28,215 nucleotides of DNA from JAAZIN01 sp964441025. GTDB lineage: Bacteria; Bacillota; Dethiobacteria; DTU022. Both the position numbers and the translations under genes were made by a program. The notes beneath the pieces are model-generated. The model was not told the DNA's origin. It saw only the letters and a program-made list of their open reading frames with translations, and did not search any database. The stretch spans positions 1-28,215 of the forward strand of contig CAYTXG010000021.1 in assembly GCA_964441025.1 (NCBI GenBank), written 5' to 3'. This document shows positions 7,568-15,170 of this stretch, piece after piece (position 1 is the first letter of the stretch; the number at the start of each line of letters is the position of its first letter).

Positions 7568-7593
7568 GTCAAGGGGACGGTGACTTTGACTCA
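7565..7593 (+). repeat. 29-bp GGGGACGGT palindromic element, overlapping a stop codon
   Basis: Arms TGAGTCA (7565-7571) and TGACTCA (7587-7593) flank a 15-nt interior containing GGGGACGGTGAC. The first three bases are the stop codon of the RACo-like gene. The GGTGCC/GGCACC hairpin follows four bases later. Confidence 0.9.
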
Positions 7594-7597
7594 CTTT

Positions 7598-7630
7598 AGT
7601 AGCTGTTGGTGCCTGGCACCGGCGGCTACT
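7598..7630. repeat. 33-bp hairpin repeat (GGTGCC-T-GGCACC core), copy 2
   Basis: The reverse complement of the hairpin at 377-409 with a few changes (outer arms AGTAGCTG / CGGCTACT). It lies between the convergent RACo-like and LmbE-like genes and could act as a bidirectional transcription end. Confidence 0.8.
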
Positions 7631-7632
7631 TC

Positions 7633-8400
7633 TTAGCACTGCCAGGCGTCTTCGAACATGTGCAGATGCGTCGGTGAGAGCACCTTAAAAGCTTCGGCCA
7701 TTTCAAAGCCTTTGCCGGCGGCATGTTCGCGCGACTTCGCTGCGAGGTAGGCGACGATCATCTCCAGGCTTTCCGGGGTGAACTGGCTTTCATGCTTTTT
7801 CAAAGCCTCCATTTTTAGCGGCCAGGTTGCAGTAACATCAATAAAGGTGTTGGGACGCGAGGTGCTGTAAAAAGCAACCGCCACCGGCGCGTGCGGCGCC
7901 GGGCCTTCGCCGGAACGCTGCGGCGAAATATGGGGGAAACCGCTCAGCAGGGCGGCCTCCGCTGCAGCCAGGCCGGTGGTGCGGTGATCGGAATGGGCCT
8001 CGTAGGGCAGCCAGGGATCCATCACCATCAGCGCATCTGGACGGACCTGCCGCACCGCTCCGATAATCTTGTCGCGCACCGCGGGCAGCTCCAGACATCC
8101 GCCGTCGGGAAAATCGAGCCAGATCATCTGCGTCACCCCCAGCAGCCGGGCAGCCTCCTCTCCCTCGCGGCGGCGAAGGGCCGCCAGTTCAGCGGGGGCA
8201 ACAGCCGCATCGATTGTGCCGGCGCCGCCGTCGGTCACCGTGAGGTAAACCACCTCCGCGCCGGCCCGGACCAGGCCGGCCACCGTGGCCCCGGCCCCTA
8301 TCTCGCAGTCATCGGGATGAGCCTGCACGCAGAGAACGCGGCGCATGGAAAGAAGCTCCGGAATGGGCAGCAGATCTTTTACCTTAATATCCGTCATCAT
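7633..8400 (-). CDS. PIG-L/LmbE family deacetylase
   Basis: 255 residues. The zinc-binding AHPDD motif (residues 26-30) followed by CEIGAGATVAGLVRAGAEVV is diagnostic of the LmbE/PIG-L family (N-acetylglucosaminyl or related amide deacetylases), and a second metal-region histidine stands in HSDHRTTG. Substrates in the family include GlcNAc-inositols, GlcNAc-malate (bacillithiol) and antibiotic intermediates; nothing here singles one out. The first ATG at 8400 has AAAGGAG eight bases upstream; the ATG next to it is equally possible. It lies 30 bp downstream of the DUF362 gene on the same strand, so the two are probably co-transcribed. Confidence 0.85.
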   Translation of the reverse strand: MMTDIKVKDLLPIPELLSMRRVLCVQAHPDDCEIGAGATVAGLVRAGAEVVYLTVTDGGAGTIDAAVAPAELAALRRREGEEAARLLGVTQMIWLDFPDGGCLELPAVRDKIIGAVRQVRPDALMVMDPWLPYEAHSDHRTTGLAAAEAALLSGFPHISPQRSGEGPAPHAPVAVAFYSTSRPNTFIDVTATWPLKMEALKKHESQFTPESLEMIVAYLAAKSREHAAGKGFEMAEAFKVLSPTHLHMFEDAWQC

Positions 8401-8430
8401 CCAACACGCTCCTTTTATAGTCAGTTTATG

Positions 8431-9738
8431 TTACTCGCCGGAAAGTACAAAGTGCTGCTCATCAAATTGAGGTTGATCATCGTAGCGCGCAGCCAGGGAT
8501 GTTCTGTACTGCACATAGCTGTTAAAATCAGCCTTTATCCCATGCTCGTTCAGGATGCGGACAATATCCTCCGTGCGGGGCGGGCACCCCTTTATCGGCA
8601 CCGCTTCATTGATGGCGGCATTACCGCGATTGGCTCGGATGATGCAGTTGCCAAAGAGAAAGGTCTTTGCGAATCCGCCCTGTGAGCGGGCTACCTTGCC
8701 GTTGAGGAATTCGATGTTGTCAAAGGGCTCCCCGGTGTAGGAGCCGAGAAGAAGAATCAGGAGCATGTTGTTCAGGAAGGAGCATCCCGAGCAGAGGGTG
8801 TCGTCATACTTGGGATAGTGAATCCCCTGAAGCCCCATTCTTCCGAAAGCGGTGGGCCCCGAATTATCCTCCAGCCAGCCCCAGTCCCACTTCAGCTTCA
8901 TGGCATGATTGGACAGCCTTTCGCCTGCGATCTCAATATCGCCTGGATCAAGGGGCAGGTTGTGCCGGCGGGCATACCCGGCCAGGTGGCCGATTTCGGC
9001 GGGATCCATCCCCAGGAGCGCCGTCCCGACAACATCGGCGGCAAACATGCTCCGCGAAGCGATGAGGATATCGGCGCGGTGGGCTGTTCCATTCAGCGCC
9101 GGGCCGCGATCCAGTGCATAGATGCCGTCGATAAGAGTAAGCGCCGGAGCGAGCTTCTCGCCCAGATTCTGGATAAACCTGTCAAGCGGGATTTCGGGAT
9201 GATGGCAGAATATCTTGGAGCGGCGGGCCAGGCACCCTTTCAGGTTTTTAAAACCCAGGCTGACCCGCGTGGAATTGTGCGTTTTCAGAACCGGCAGGTT
9301 GATCATGAATTCCGTTTCCAGGACGGGCAGGGCGATGTCAAGGGAAAACCCGTCAAATTCAACCTTTTCAAAGGGGCCCCGGTTAAGATCGATTAGCTTT
9401 ACCCCATATTTCTGCTCCAGAAGCGTGTAGTTCATCCCCCGGTAAGCGGTCAGGGTTCCCGAGCCGATCTCCTTGTCCTCCGTTGTCGCCTCGGCGATGG
9501 TTATGTCGCTGCAGCCATGCTCTTTCAGCAGCCTGACTACCTCTTCAACAACGAGCGCCGTGGTGATAACCCCGAACTTGGGAAAGGGAAGGAGTTCATC
9601 CCACATGACCAGGTTTGGCTTGATCAACACCTTTTTCGCCGGAGTCAGATCCTTCAGGCCCGCGCACATCTCTACAGTTTTACGGATATTGGACCTCCGG
9701 TCATCAAATTTTACCAGGCTTACTTTATCCAATCCCAC
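8431..9738 (-). CDS. DUF362 domain protein
   Basis: 435 residues. The N-terminal DUF362 core (about 35-300) includes KKVLIKPNLVMWDE, FMINLPVLKTH, LGFKNLKGCLARR and a LTLIDGIYALDRGP stretch. The C-terminal part (about 300-435) has a CSGC pair and another Cys in KGCPPR that could bind metal; there is no classical CxxCxxCxxxC ferredoxin repeat. DUF362 proteins are common in anaerobes and often carry Fe-S domains, but no reaction is established. The start is GTG at 9738 preceded by GGGGAGAGGG. Co-directional with the LmbE-like gene 30 bp downstream. A role in modifying the same metabolite is only a guess from adjacency. Confidence 0.8.
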   Translation of the reverse strand: MGLDKVSLVKFDDRRSNIRKTVEMCAGLKDLTPAKKVLIKPNLVMWDELLPFPKFGVITTALVVEEVVRLLKEHGCSDITIAEATTEDKEIGSGTLTAYRGMNYTLLEQKYGVKLIDLNRGPFEKVEFDGFSLDIALPVLETEFMINLPVLKTHNSTRVSLGFKNLKGCLARRSKIFCHHPEIPLDRFIQNLGEKLAPALTLIDGIYALDRGPALNGTAHRADILIASRSMFAADVVGTALLGMDPAEIGHLAGYARRHNLPLDPGDIEIAGERLSNHAMKLKWDWGWLEDNSGPTAFGRMGLQGIHYPKYDDTLCSGCSFLNNMLLILLLGSYTGEPFDNIEFLNGKVARSQGGFAKTFLFGNCIIRANRGNAAINEAVPIKGCPPRTEDIVRILNEHGIKADFNSYVQYRTSLAARYDDQPQFDEQHFVLSGE

Positions 9739-9952
9739 TGCCCTCTCCCCTTTTCAAAATATTTGGAAATGTCCCTGGTTGAATTTTAACAGTTTCACCG
9801 GAGTTGTTCAACGATGAAGGATACTGCATCTTCAGGCCGGAGCCGGGCGTAATAACACTTAACGCCGGACCGGCTGACTCCGTTTATTTTCTATTAAAAA
9901 AGCGCAAGCTAAAAGAGGTCAAACAACGATAGAGAAAGGAGGTGCACAGACA

Positions 9953-10144
9953 TTGACTAATGTGACCAACAAAGAGTTGAATTACATAAAGGATTACCTC
10001 TCATGGGAGCTCTACATGGCCAAGATCTGCCATCAGCATGCCGGACAGATGAGCGACGAGGGTTTCGCCCGGATTGTTGATGACGTTGGACGCGTTCACC
10101 AGCAAAATTTCGACGACATCTTTACCTATCTCGAAGGTATATAA
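9953..10144 (+). CDS. CotF-like small spore coat protein (short)
   Basis: 63 residues, predicted all-helical, with the pattern of one coat F helical hairpin (ELNYIKDYLSWELYMAKICH, then a VGRVHQQNFDDIFTYL helix). The start is TTG at 9953 behind AAAGGAGGTG. The next gene, 17 bp downstream, is a longer CotF-like protein, so the pair is probably one sporulation transcript. CotF-type proteins have a ferritin-like helical fold and are incorporated into the spore coat. No sigma-E/K promoter could be assigned with confidence in the 200 bp upstream. Confidence 0.7.
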   Translation: MTNVTNKELNYIKDYLSWELYMAKICHQHAGQMSDEGFARIVDDVGRVHQQNFDDIFTYLEGI

Positions 10145-10161
10145 AGGGAGGCTTAACAGAA

Positions 10162-10524
10162 ATGCCTGTTGACACCAATGCAACGATTACCACCAAGTCG
10201 GGCGTCAAACAAGTGGGCAAGCCCAAATCAGGAGTAATGACTGTCCCCAAAGACAGCAGTATCAATGATCGCGATCGCCTCGCGGGGCTGCTGCTGATGG
10301 AGAAACATCTTCTTGCGGGCTATACCACCGGCCTGTCGGAGACCTTTGAAAGCGGGCTTTACAATAGTATCAAGAATGTCCGCTCCCGCAACGAAGAGAA
10401 TCATTCCCAGATCCTGGAATCACTCTTCAACACGGGGGAATACACCGCCGATGTTGCCTCACCGGAGCAGAAAACCGATACCCGCGATGTCTTCTCAGGC
10501 TATCGCAGCCAGCTGCCCTACTAG
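10162..10524 (+). CDS. CotF-family spore coat protein
   Basis: 120 residues. The first 30 residues are a flexible, polar tail; residues ~35-90 form the coat F helical pair (DRDRLAGLLLMEKHLLAGY, later ENHSQILESLF), and the protein ends with a Tyr-containing tail (GYRSQLPY) common in coat proteins. ATG start with AAAGGGAGG at usual spacing. It overlaps nothing and follows the shorter CotF-like gene by 17 bp. Four bases after the stop a copy of the 29-bp repeat element begins. With the upstream gene it is the clearest sign, beside CwlD, that the organism sporulates. Confidence 0.8.
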   Translation: MPVDTNATITTKSGVKQVGKPKSGVMTVPKDSSINDRDRLAGLLLMEKHLLAGYTTGLSETFESGLYNSIKNVRSRNEENHSQILESLFNTGEYTADVASPEQKTDTRDVFSGYRSQLPY

Positions 10525-10528
10525 GGCA

Positions 10529-10557
10529 TATATCATGGGGACGGTTCTCTTGATATA
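10529..10557 (+). repeat. 29-bp GGGGACGGT element, variant with different arms
   Basis: The same length and core (GGGGACGGT) as the other copies, but the arms are TATATCA (10529-10535) and TGATATA (10551-10557) instead of TGAGTCA/TGACTCA. Both arms changed together, keeping the stem. Confidence 0.75.
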
Positions 10558-10687
10558 CAGGCGGGGCAAGAGCGTTTGCTCCGTTCCCGACGGGGAGCCC
10601 CTTCCGCCCCTGCAGCCGGTCGGGGCAGGCCTGTTCTACCGCTCCGCGGTTTCCAGGAGCGCCAAAAGCTGAATCCCGAAAGTTAAT

Positions 10688-10717
10688 GGGGGGGCCGTCC
10701 CGAAGGGTGGCCCCCCA
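10688..10717. terminator. GC-rich hairpin between cotF-like and ade
   Basis: A G-run followed by GGCC pairs with GGCCCCCCA (10109-style stem of about 9-10 bp at 10688-10696/10109+600, i.e. 10709-10717). It lies between convergent genes and may end transcription from either side, although neither flank has a long T tract. Confidence 0.45.
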
Positions 10718-10756
10718 CCGCTGTCTGCCATGCGGCCGACTCTCCTCAACGGGCGA

Positions 10757-12499
10757 TCATGGGTGGATGAAGCTGAATGTGTCGACATCAAAGAGGCCGC
10801 GGTCGGTTATCTTCAAATGGGGAATTACGGGCAGAGCCAGAAAAGAGAGTGTCAGAAAGGGATTCTGCGGCATCGCCCCCAGGGAACGAGCTGCAGAGGT
10901 AACCTTCTCAAGGGCTGACGCTACTTTTTCCGCAGGTTCCGTGGAGATGAGTCCCGCCACCGGCAGCGGCAGCAGCGACAGCACTCTGGAATTGCCGTCA
11001 ACAGCGACGAAACCGCCGCCGGCCCGGGCCAGCTCATTTACCGCCGCCGCCATGGCCGCCTCCTCCACCCCGGCCACGATAATGTTGTGCGAGTCATGAG
11101 CCACGCTGGAAGCAACAGCCCCGCGGTGCAGCCCCAACCCCTTAACCAGGCCCACGGCTATCCGCCCGCTGCGCCGGTGCCTCTCCACAACGGCGAGCTT
11201 GATGATGTCGCGGCCGGGATCGGCCCGCACGGCGCCTTCAACGGAGCGCAGAGGCTCAAGGGCCAACTTTTCAGTAATGATCTGATCGGGAACCACACCG
11301 ATCACCGGCACGGTTCCGGGACCGGCCTTGATCTCGAAGTCGGCCGCCTGCAGGGGCCCCGGCAGGCGGACTGTACCCAGAACGCTCTCATCAACGGGAT
11401 GAGGGGACATTTCAGCCACCACCCTGCCCTCCCGGGCGACGATCCGCCCATCCTTGATCATCAGCCTGACATTGAAATCCTCAAGATTATCGATAACCGC
11501 CAGATCGGCCCGGTAGCCCGGCGCCACCGCCCCGCGGCGGCAGAGCCCGTAGTGCTGCGCCGGATTCAGGGTAGCCATTTCCACCGCATCCAGCGGATCG
11601 TAGCCCAGCGCCACCGCCCGGCGCAGGATCTCGTCCATATGCCCCGCCGAAAGAATTTCCGCCGCCTCCTTGTCATCGGAGCAAAGCATGAAGTTTCGGC
11701 TGCCGGCGGCTTTCACCGCAGGCAACAGCCCGGCCAGATTGCGGGCGGCGGAGCCCTCGCGGATGATCACCTTCATCCCCAGGCCCACCTTCTCCAGGGC
11801 TTCGGCGACGCTGACACATTCATGATCCGTGGAGATACCGGCCCCGGCATAGGCCTGCAGCTCCCTGCCGCCAATGCCCGGCAGGTGACCGTCAACAGGC
11901 AGATTGCGCCGGTGCGCCGCGGCGATCTTCAACGCCACCGCCGCATCACCATTGATCACGCCGGGAAAATTCATCATCTCGGCCAGGCCCAGCACACGCG
12001 GATGATCCAGCAGCCGCTCCACCTGCTCAGGTGCAAGCTCACCCCCCGCCGTCTCCATGGACGTCGCCGGCACGCAGGAGGACGCCATAAAAAAGATATC
12101 AAGGGGCAGATTATCGGCAGCCCTGAGGAAGAAGGCAACACCGGCCTCACCGAGGACATTGGCAATCTCATGGGGATCGGCGATAACCGCCGCAGTCCCG
12201 TGCGGCAGCACAGCAGCGGCAAAATGCGCCGGCAGAAGCAGGGTGCTCTCTATATGGATATGCGCATCCACCAGGCCCGGGATGATCAGCCCCCCCGCGA
12301 GATCGATCACCTCATCACCCCGTGAGTAGCCGGACCCCACTCCCGCAATTGTAGAGCCCAGGACAGCCACCGGGGCCTCTTTAATTTCCCGGGTAAAGAG
12401 GTCGAGCACCCGGCCTCCTTTGAGCAGAAGCTGCGCAGGCCTTGCACCGCGGGCAACCTCGCTTCTCGCTTTCATCTCTTCAGCAAACAGAACCAACAC
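10757..12499 (-). CDS. ade: Adenine deaminase (Ade/YerA-type amidohydrolase)
   Basis: 580 residues; hydrolyses adenine to hypoxanthine and ammonia in purine salvage, in the cytoplasm. The metal-binding GLVDAHIHIESTLL motif lies at ~75-88, followed by HGTAAVIADPHEIANVLG (~100-117), DGHLPG and a CSDDKEA segment typical of bacterial adenine deaminases; the C-terminal domain (~420-580) has the expected AHDSHNIIVAG motif. The start is uncertain: GTG at 12499 gives the full frame behind a weak GGAAAG, and an ATG at 12475 gives 572 residues with MKARSEVARG. It is divergent from the CBS-domain gene, sharing a 120-bp intergenic region. No purine riboswitch was recognised there. Confidence 0.93.
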   Translation of the reverse strand: MLVLFAEEMKARSEVARGARPAQLLLKGGRVLDLFTREIKEAPVAVLGSTIAGVGSGYSRGDEVIDLAGGLIIPGLVDAHIHIESTLLLPAHFAAAVLPHGTAAVIADPHEIANVLGEAGVAFFLRAADNLPLDIFFMASSCVPATSMETAGGELAPEQVERLLDHPRVLGLAEMMNFPGVINGDAAVALKIAAAHRRNLPVDGHLPGIGGRELQAYAGAGISTDHECVSVAEALEKVGLGMKVIIREGSAARNLAGLLPAVKAAGSRNFMLCSDDKEAAEILSAGHMDEILRRAVALGYDPLDAVEMATLNPAQHYGLCRRGAVAPGYRADLAVIDNLEDFNVRLMIKDGRIVAREGRVVAEMSPHPVDESVLGTVRLPGPLQAADFEIKAGPGTVPVIGVVPDQIITEKLALEPLRSVEGAVRADPGRDIIKLAVVERHRRSGRIAVGLVKGLGLHRGAVASSVAHDSHNIIVAGVEEAAMAAAVNELARAGGGFVAVDGNSRVLSLLPLPVAGLISTEPAEKVASALEKVTSAARSLGAMPQNPFLTLSFLALPVIPHLKITDRGLFDVDTFSFIHP

Positions 12500-12622
12500 C
12501 CGCTTTCCAATATATTTCCGTTATCCCGGCCCCCTGGTTTCCCACAAAGCAGGAACCTCCGCCCGGTTTGGCGAATAGATGTTGCATTAACCGTAAAAGC
12601 ATTGCTAAGGAGGCGAGACTTC

Positions 12623-13102
12623 TTGACACTAACCGCCAGGGATATCATGACTGCTGATGTAATCAGTATCACCGGTGACAAAACCCTCCAGGAGGCCGTT
12701 GATGTGATGGCAAAATATAATATCAGCGGGCTCCCCGTTACCGATGAGAATAATTTGCTTACCGGCGTTATTTCAAATACGGATATCCTCAATTACTCGC
12801 AGAAGGTGAATGTGGTCCCGCTGTTCGATCCTGCGGGCTGGATCTCACCCCACGCGGACATCAGCGACCTTTCCTCCCTGCGCCGGGGCATTGACCTGCT
12901 GGCCAGAACCAGGGTCAGCGCTCTGATGAAGAAAAAGGTCCACACCGCCGGCGAGGAGAGCACCCTCATTGAGATAGCCGCCTTGATGAGCCGGCGCCAG
13001 ATCAACCGCATCCCCATCCTGGACCGCCAGGGCCGGTTGACCGGTATCGTCACCCGCGCAGATATGGTTAAGAGCATCGCCAACCCGGGCAACTCCATCT
13101 AA
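12623..13102 (+). CDS. Tandem CBS-domain protein
   Basis: 159 residues made of two CBS motifs: TARDIMTADVISI...GLPVTDENNLLTGVIS (about 3-62) and a second ending NRIPILDRQGRLTGIVTRADM (about 95-155), with an inserted segment in between. CBS pairs bind adenine nucleotides or related ligands; stand-alone pairs like this usually regulate another protein. The frame is open from 12602, but AAGGAGG (12607-12613) lies inside that extension, so the TTG at 12623 is the start. It is divergent from adenine deaminase; an adenylate-sensing link is tempting but unproven. Several 29-bp element fragments follow. Confidence 0.85.
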   Translation: MTLTARDIMTADVISITGDKTLQEAVDVMAKYNISGLPVTDENNLLTGVISNTDILNYSQKVNVVPLFDPAGWISPHADISDLSSLRRGIDLLARTRVSALMKKKVHTAGEESTLIEIAALMSRRQINRIPILDRQGRLTGIVTRADMVKSIANPGNSI

Positions 13103-13122
13103 TCATAAGCTGGGCATATGAA

Positions 13123-13178
13123 TGAGTCAAGGGGACTGAGTCAAGGGGACGGTGACTTTGACTCACCACTTTGACTCA
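13123..13178 (+). repeat. 29-bp GGGGACGGT element with both ends duplicated
   Basis: A full copy at 13137-13165 is preceded by an extra left end (TGAGTCAAGGGGAC, 13123-13136) and followed by an extra right end (TTGACTCA, 13171-13178), giving a nested structure. Confidence 0.85.
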
Positions 13179-13228
13179 CCGCCGCGAATAAAACAGCTGC
13201 CCCATAAATCATGCGTTTGTTATCCGCC

Positions 13229-13250
13229 GCGGGCGGGGGTAGAACCCCGC
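13229..13250. repeat. GCGGGG...AACCCCGC palindrome, copy 1
   Basis: A G-rich arm and AACCCCGC separated by a short TAG-containing loop. Similar palindromes occur at 20786-20805, 27620-27640 and 28191-28211. The rest of 13103-13402 contains no gene; a T8 run at 13262-13269 follows this hairpin after a dozen bases and may end transcription from the CBS gene. Confidence 0.65.
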
Positions 13251-13402
13251 AAGACGCAGCGGTTTTTTTTGGTCTGTATGGCATAGGATAGTAACAGCGG
13301 ACCCGGCAATTTATCCCGGGCCGGTGTGAAGGGAAGGATTGGTTTTTTATCGTGGCGAAATATAGAGCAGTTGTTTAAATTTTAAGCGAGGGGCTTTGTA
13401 AA

Positions 13403-14839
13403 TTGGCAGCATCTGAACGCCCCGCCCCGGGCTGCGCTGCCCGGGCGGGACTGCAGAATTTGGGCGCCCTGTGCCTGGGCAAAATACTCATCGGCGCCGC
13501 CCGCCTGCTCAGGCGCGGCGGAACCACCCTGCCCGGACGGGCCGCTCTTAAAGTATCGCCGCAGCTGATCCCGTTTATGGTCAAACAGCTGCCGTCGGGA
13601 GCTGTCGCTGTGACTGGAACAAACGGCAAAACCACCACTGCGGCGCTGCTGGCGGCCGTCTTCAAACAGGGTGGACTCCAGTATATCCATAACAGCGCCG
13701 GCGCCAACCTGGCCTGGGGGGTGGCGACCGCCTTTATCGAGGCCGCCACCTGGAAAGCCGGCCTGCCCTCCGGGATCGCCCTGCTGGAGATCGACGAGGG
13801 CGCCTTTCCGGCCCTGGCTGAAAAGCTGCAGCCGCGCCTGGCTCTGGTCACCAATATCTTTCGGGATCAGTTGGACCGCTTCGGTGGGATGCAGCGGGTG
13901 CAGGAAGCGATCCAAAAAGGCCTGCAGGCAATGGATCCGCACGGCGCCGCCATCCTAAACGCCGATGATCCCCTTGTCGCCGCCATGGAAAGCGGCGGCA
14001 GAAAAACAGTGTATTACGGTTTTGATCTCCCCCCCGGCAGCACCGGCAGCGCGGCCCCCGAATATGATCTGCCCTGCCCCCGCTGCGGCGGGAAGCTGAT
14101 CTATGCAGAAATATACTACGCCCACCTGGGCCGCTACCGCTGCTCCTCCTGCGCTTTTCACCGGCCCGAACCGGAGATGAAGCTGCGCCATTTCGAGAGC
14201 GCCGCGGGCGGCGGCGCCCTGCTGAAAATGAGCCTGCGCGGCCGGATGCTCCAGGCGACGCTGCCCCTTCCCGGTATTTACAACCTTTACAATGCCCTCG
14301 CCGCAGCAGCCGCCGCCTCGGTATTGGAGCTGCCGGATGGCGCCATCAGGAAGGGCTTTGCCGGCGCCTCCCCTCCCTCGGGCAGGATGGAACACCGCAG
14401 CTACGGTTCAAAAAGCATTCTCATGGCCCTGATCAAAAACCCCGCCGGCGCCGATGAAGTGCTACGCACCCTGCTCAGAGACGCAGGCGGCGGCACCAGG
14501 ATCCATTTTTTAATCGCCATCAACGACAACATTGCCGATGGAACCGATATCTCGTGGCTGGAGGAAACCGACTTTGAACAGCTGGCCGCAATGAAGCCGC
14601 AAACAGGCGGCGCCGTCTTCTCGGGAACACGGGCCCGCGAGGCAAAAACGCGCCTGGAAAGAGCAGGCTTTGCTGCGGCGGCGATGACGGTGGAACCTTC
14701 CTTCAGAAAGGCGCTCCGGCAGGCCCTTGCCGCAGCAGCGCCGGGCGAAAAAGTGATCATTCTGGCCAACTATACGGCCATGATGCAGCTGCGGCGCCAG
14801 CTGGATCATGGATTGAAAATTGAAGGCCGGAGGGGATAG
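13403..14839 (+). CDS. murT: MurT-like Mur ligase family protein (lipid II isoglutaminyl synthase subunit)
   Basis: 478 residues. The Mur ligase middle domain carries the P-loop TGTNGKTTT (71-79), and a Cys4 zinc ribbon (C225, C228, C247, C250) is inserted as in MurT. The C-terminal DUF1727 domain includes SGRMEHRS, a LIKNPAGADEVLR stretch (343-355) and INDNIADGTDISW (373-385), which holds the conserved acidic residue region used with GatD. MurT with the glutaminase GatD amidates the alpha-carboxylate of D-Glu in lipid II. GatD is normally the next gene; here it is not, and a transketolase-like stub follows. TTG start at 13403 with GAGGGG upstream. Good family match; partner elsewhere or lost. 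Confidence 0.88.
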   Translation: MAASERPAPGCAARAGLQNLGALCLGKILIGAARLLRRGGTTLPGRAALKVSPQLIPFMVKQLPSGAVAVTGTNGKTTTAALLAAVFKQGGLQYIHNSAGANLAWGVATAFIEAATWKAGLPSGIALLEIDEGAFPALAEKLQPRLALVTNIFRDQLDRFGGMQRVQEAIQKGLQAMDPHGAAILNADDPLVAAMESGGRKTVYYGFDLPPGSTGSAAPEYDLPCPRCGGKLIYAEIYYAHLGRYRCSSCAFHRPEPEMKLRHFESAAGGGALLKMSLRGRMLQATLPLPGIYNLYNALAAAAAASVLELPDGAIRKGFAGASPPSGRMEHRSYGSKSILMALIKNPAGADEVLRTLLRDAGGGTRIHFLIAINDNIADGTDISWLEETDFEQLAAMKPQTGGAVFSGTRAREAKTRLERAGFAAAAMTVEPSFRKALRQALAAAAPGEKVIILANYTAMMQLRRQLDHGLKIEGRRG

Positions 14840-14931
14840 AGCCGGCCAAAATGCGAGATGGTGAAGAAGAATATTTAGACCGGATTTTTAGACCGGTAGA
14901 ATAAAGATCAGCAAGGAGGTTTTAGCCGGGG

Positions 14932-15024
14932 ATGCCCTTAACTGAAGAGAAGATTGCCCTTTTGAAGGAGAAAGCCTGGCTGGCCAGGCGGAATACAATT
15001 CAGAGTGAGTCAGGGGGACGGTGA
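14932..15024 (+). pseudogene. 5' stub of a probable transketolase N-terminal-subunit gene
   Basis: A strong AAGGAGG precedes an ATG at 14932 that opens 24 codons reading MPLTEEKIALLKEKAWLARR then NTIQ. This resembles the first residues of split transketolase N-terminal subunits (LKEKA..RR..I). From 15004 on the frame enters a copy of the 29-bp repeat and stops (TGA 15022-15024) inside it; the expected continuation with the thiamine-diphosphate-binding GSGHPGG motif is absent downstream. I read it as a gene truncated at the repeat, with the remainder deleted. The family call rests on few residues. Confidence 0.5.
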
Positions 15025-15034
15025 CTTTGACTCA
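15006..15034 (+). repeat. 29-bp GGGGACGGT element at a gene truncation
   Basis: Arms TGAGTCA and TGACTCA around GGGGGACGGTGAC. It joins the end of the transketolase-like stub to unrelated intergenic DNA. Confidence 0.88.
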
Positions 15035-15112
15035 CCTCGAATATGCACGGCCCCGTCAAGGGTGGGGCATGCATTGCCCGGACAGCCATGATGCCGCGGC
15101 GGCCCGGTAAAT

Positions 15113-15138
15113 CAGGGCGGGCACAAGGCCCGCCCCTG
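15113..15138. repeat. GGGCGGGC-acaa-GGCCCGCCC palindrome
   Basis: A CAGGGCGGGC arm and a GCCCGCCCCTG arm around ACAAG. It is the same design as 27568-27590 (GGGCGGCC-acaag-GGCCGCCC). It lies just after the parvulin gene (minus strand) and could serve as its transcription end. Nothing else recognisable lies in 15035-15170. Confidence 0.7.
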
Positions 15139-15170
15139 AAGGTAATTGCACATCTAAAGTTGGCTTGCTC

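Noticed and set aside
7891..8685. 264-codon plus-strand frame
   Set aside because: Antisense to the LmbE-like and DUF362 genes and spans their junction; no domain is recognisable.
11087..12325. 412-codon open frame on the plus strand
   Set aside because: It is antisense to adenine deaminase, whose motifs are unambiguous; its His/Arg/Gln/Pro-rich product is typical of a GC-driven shadow frame.
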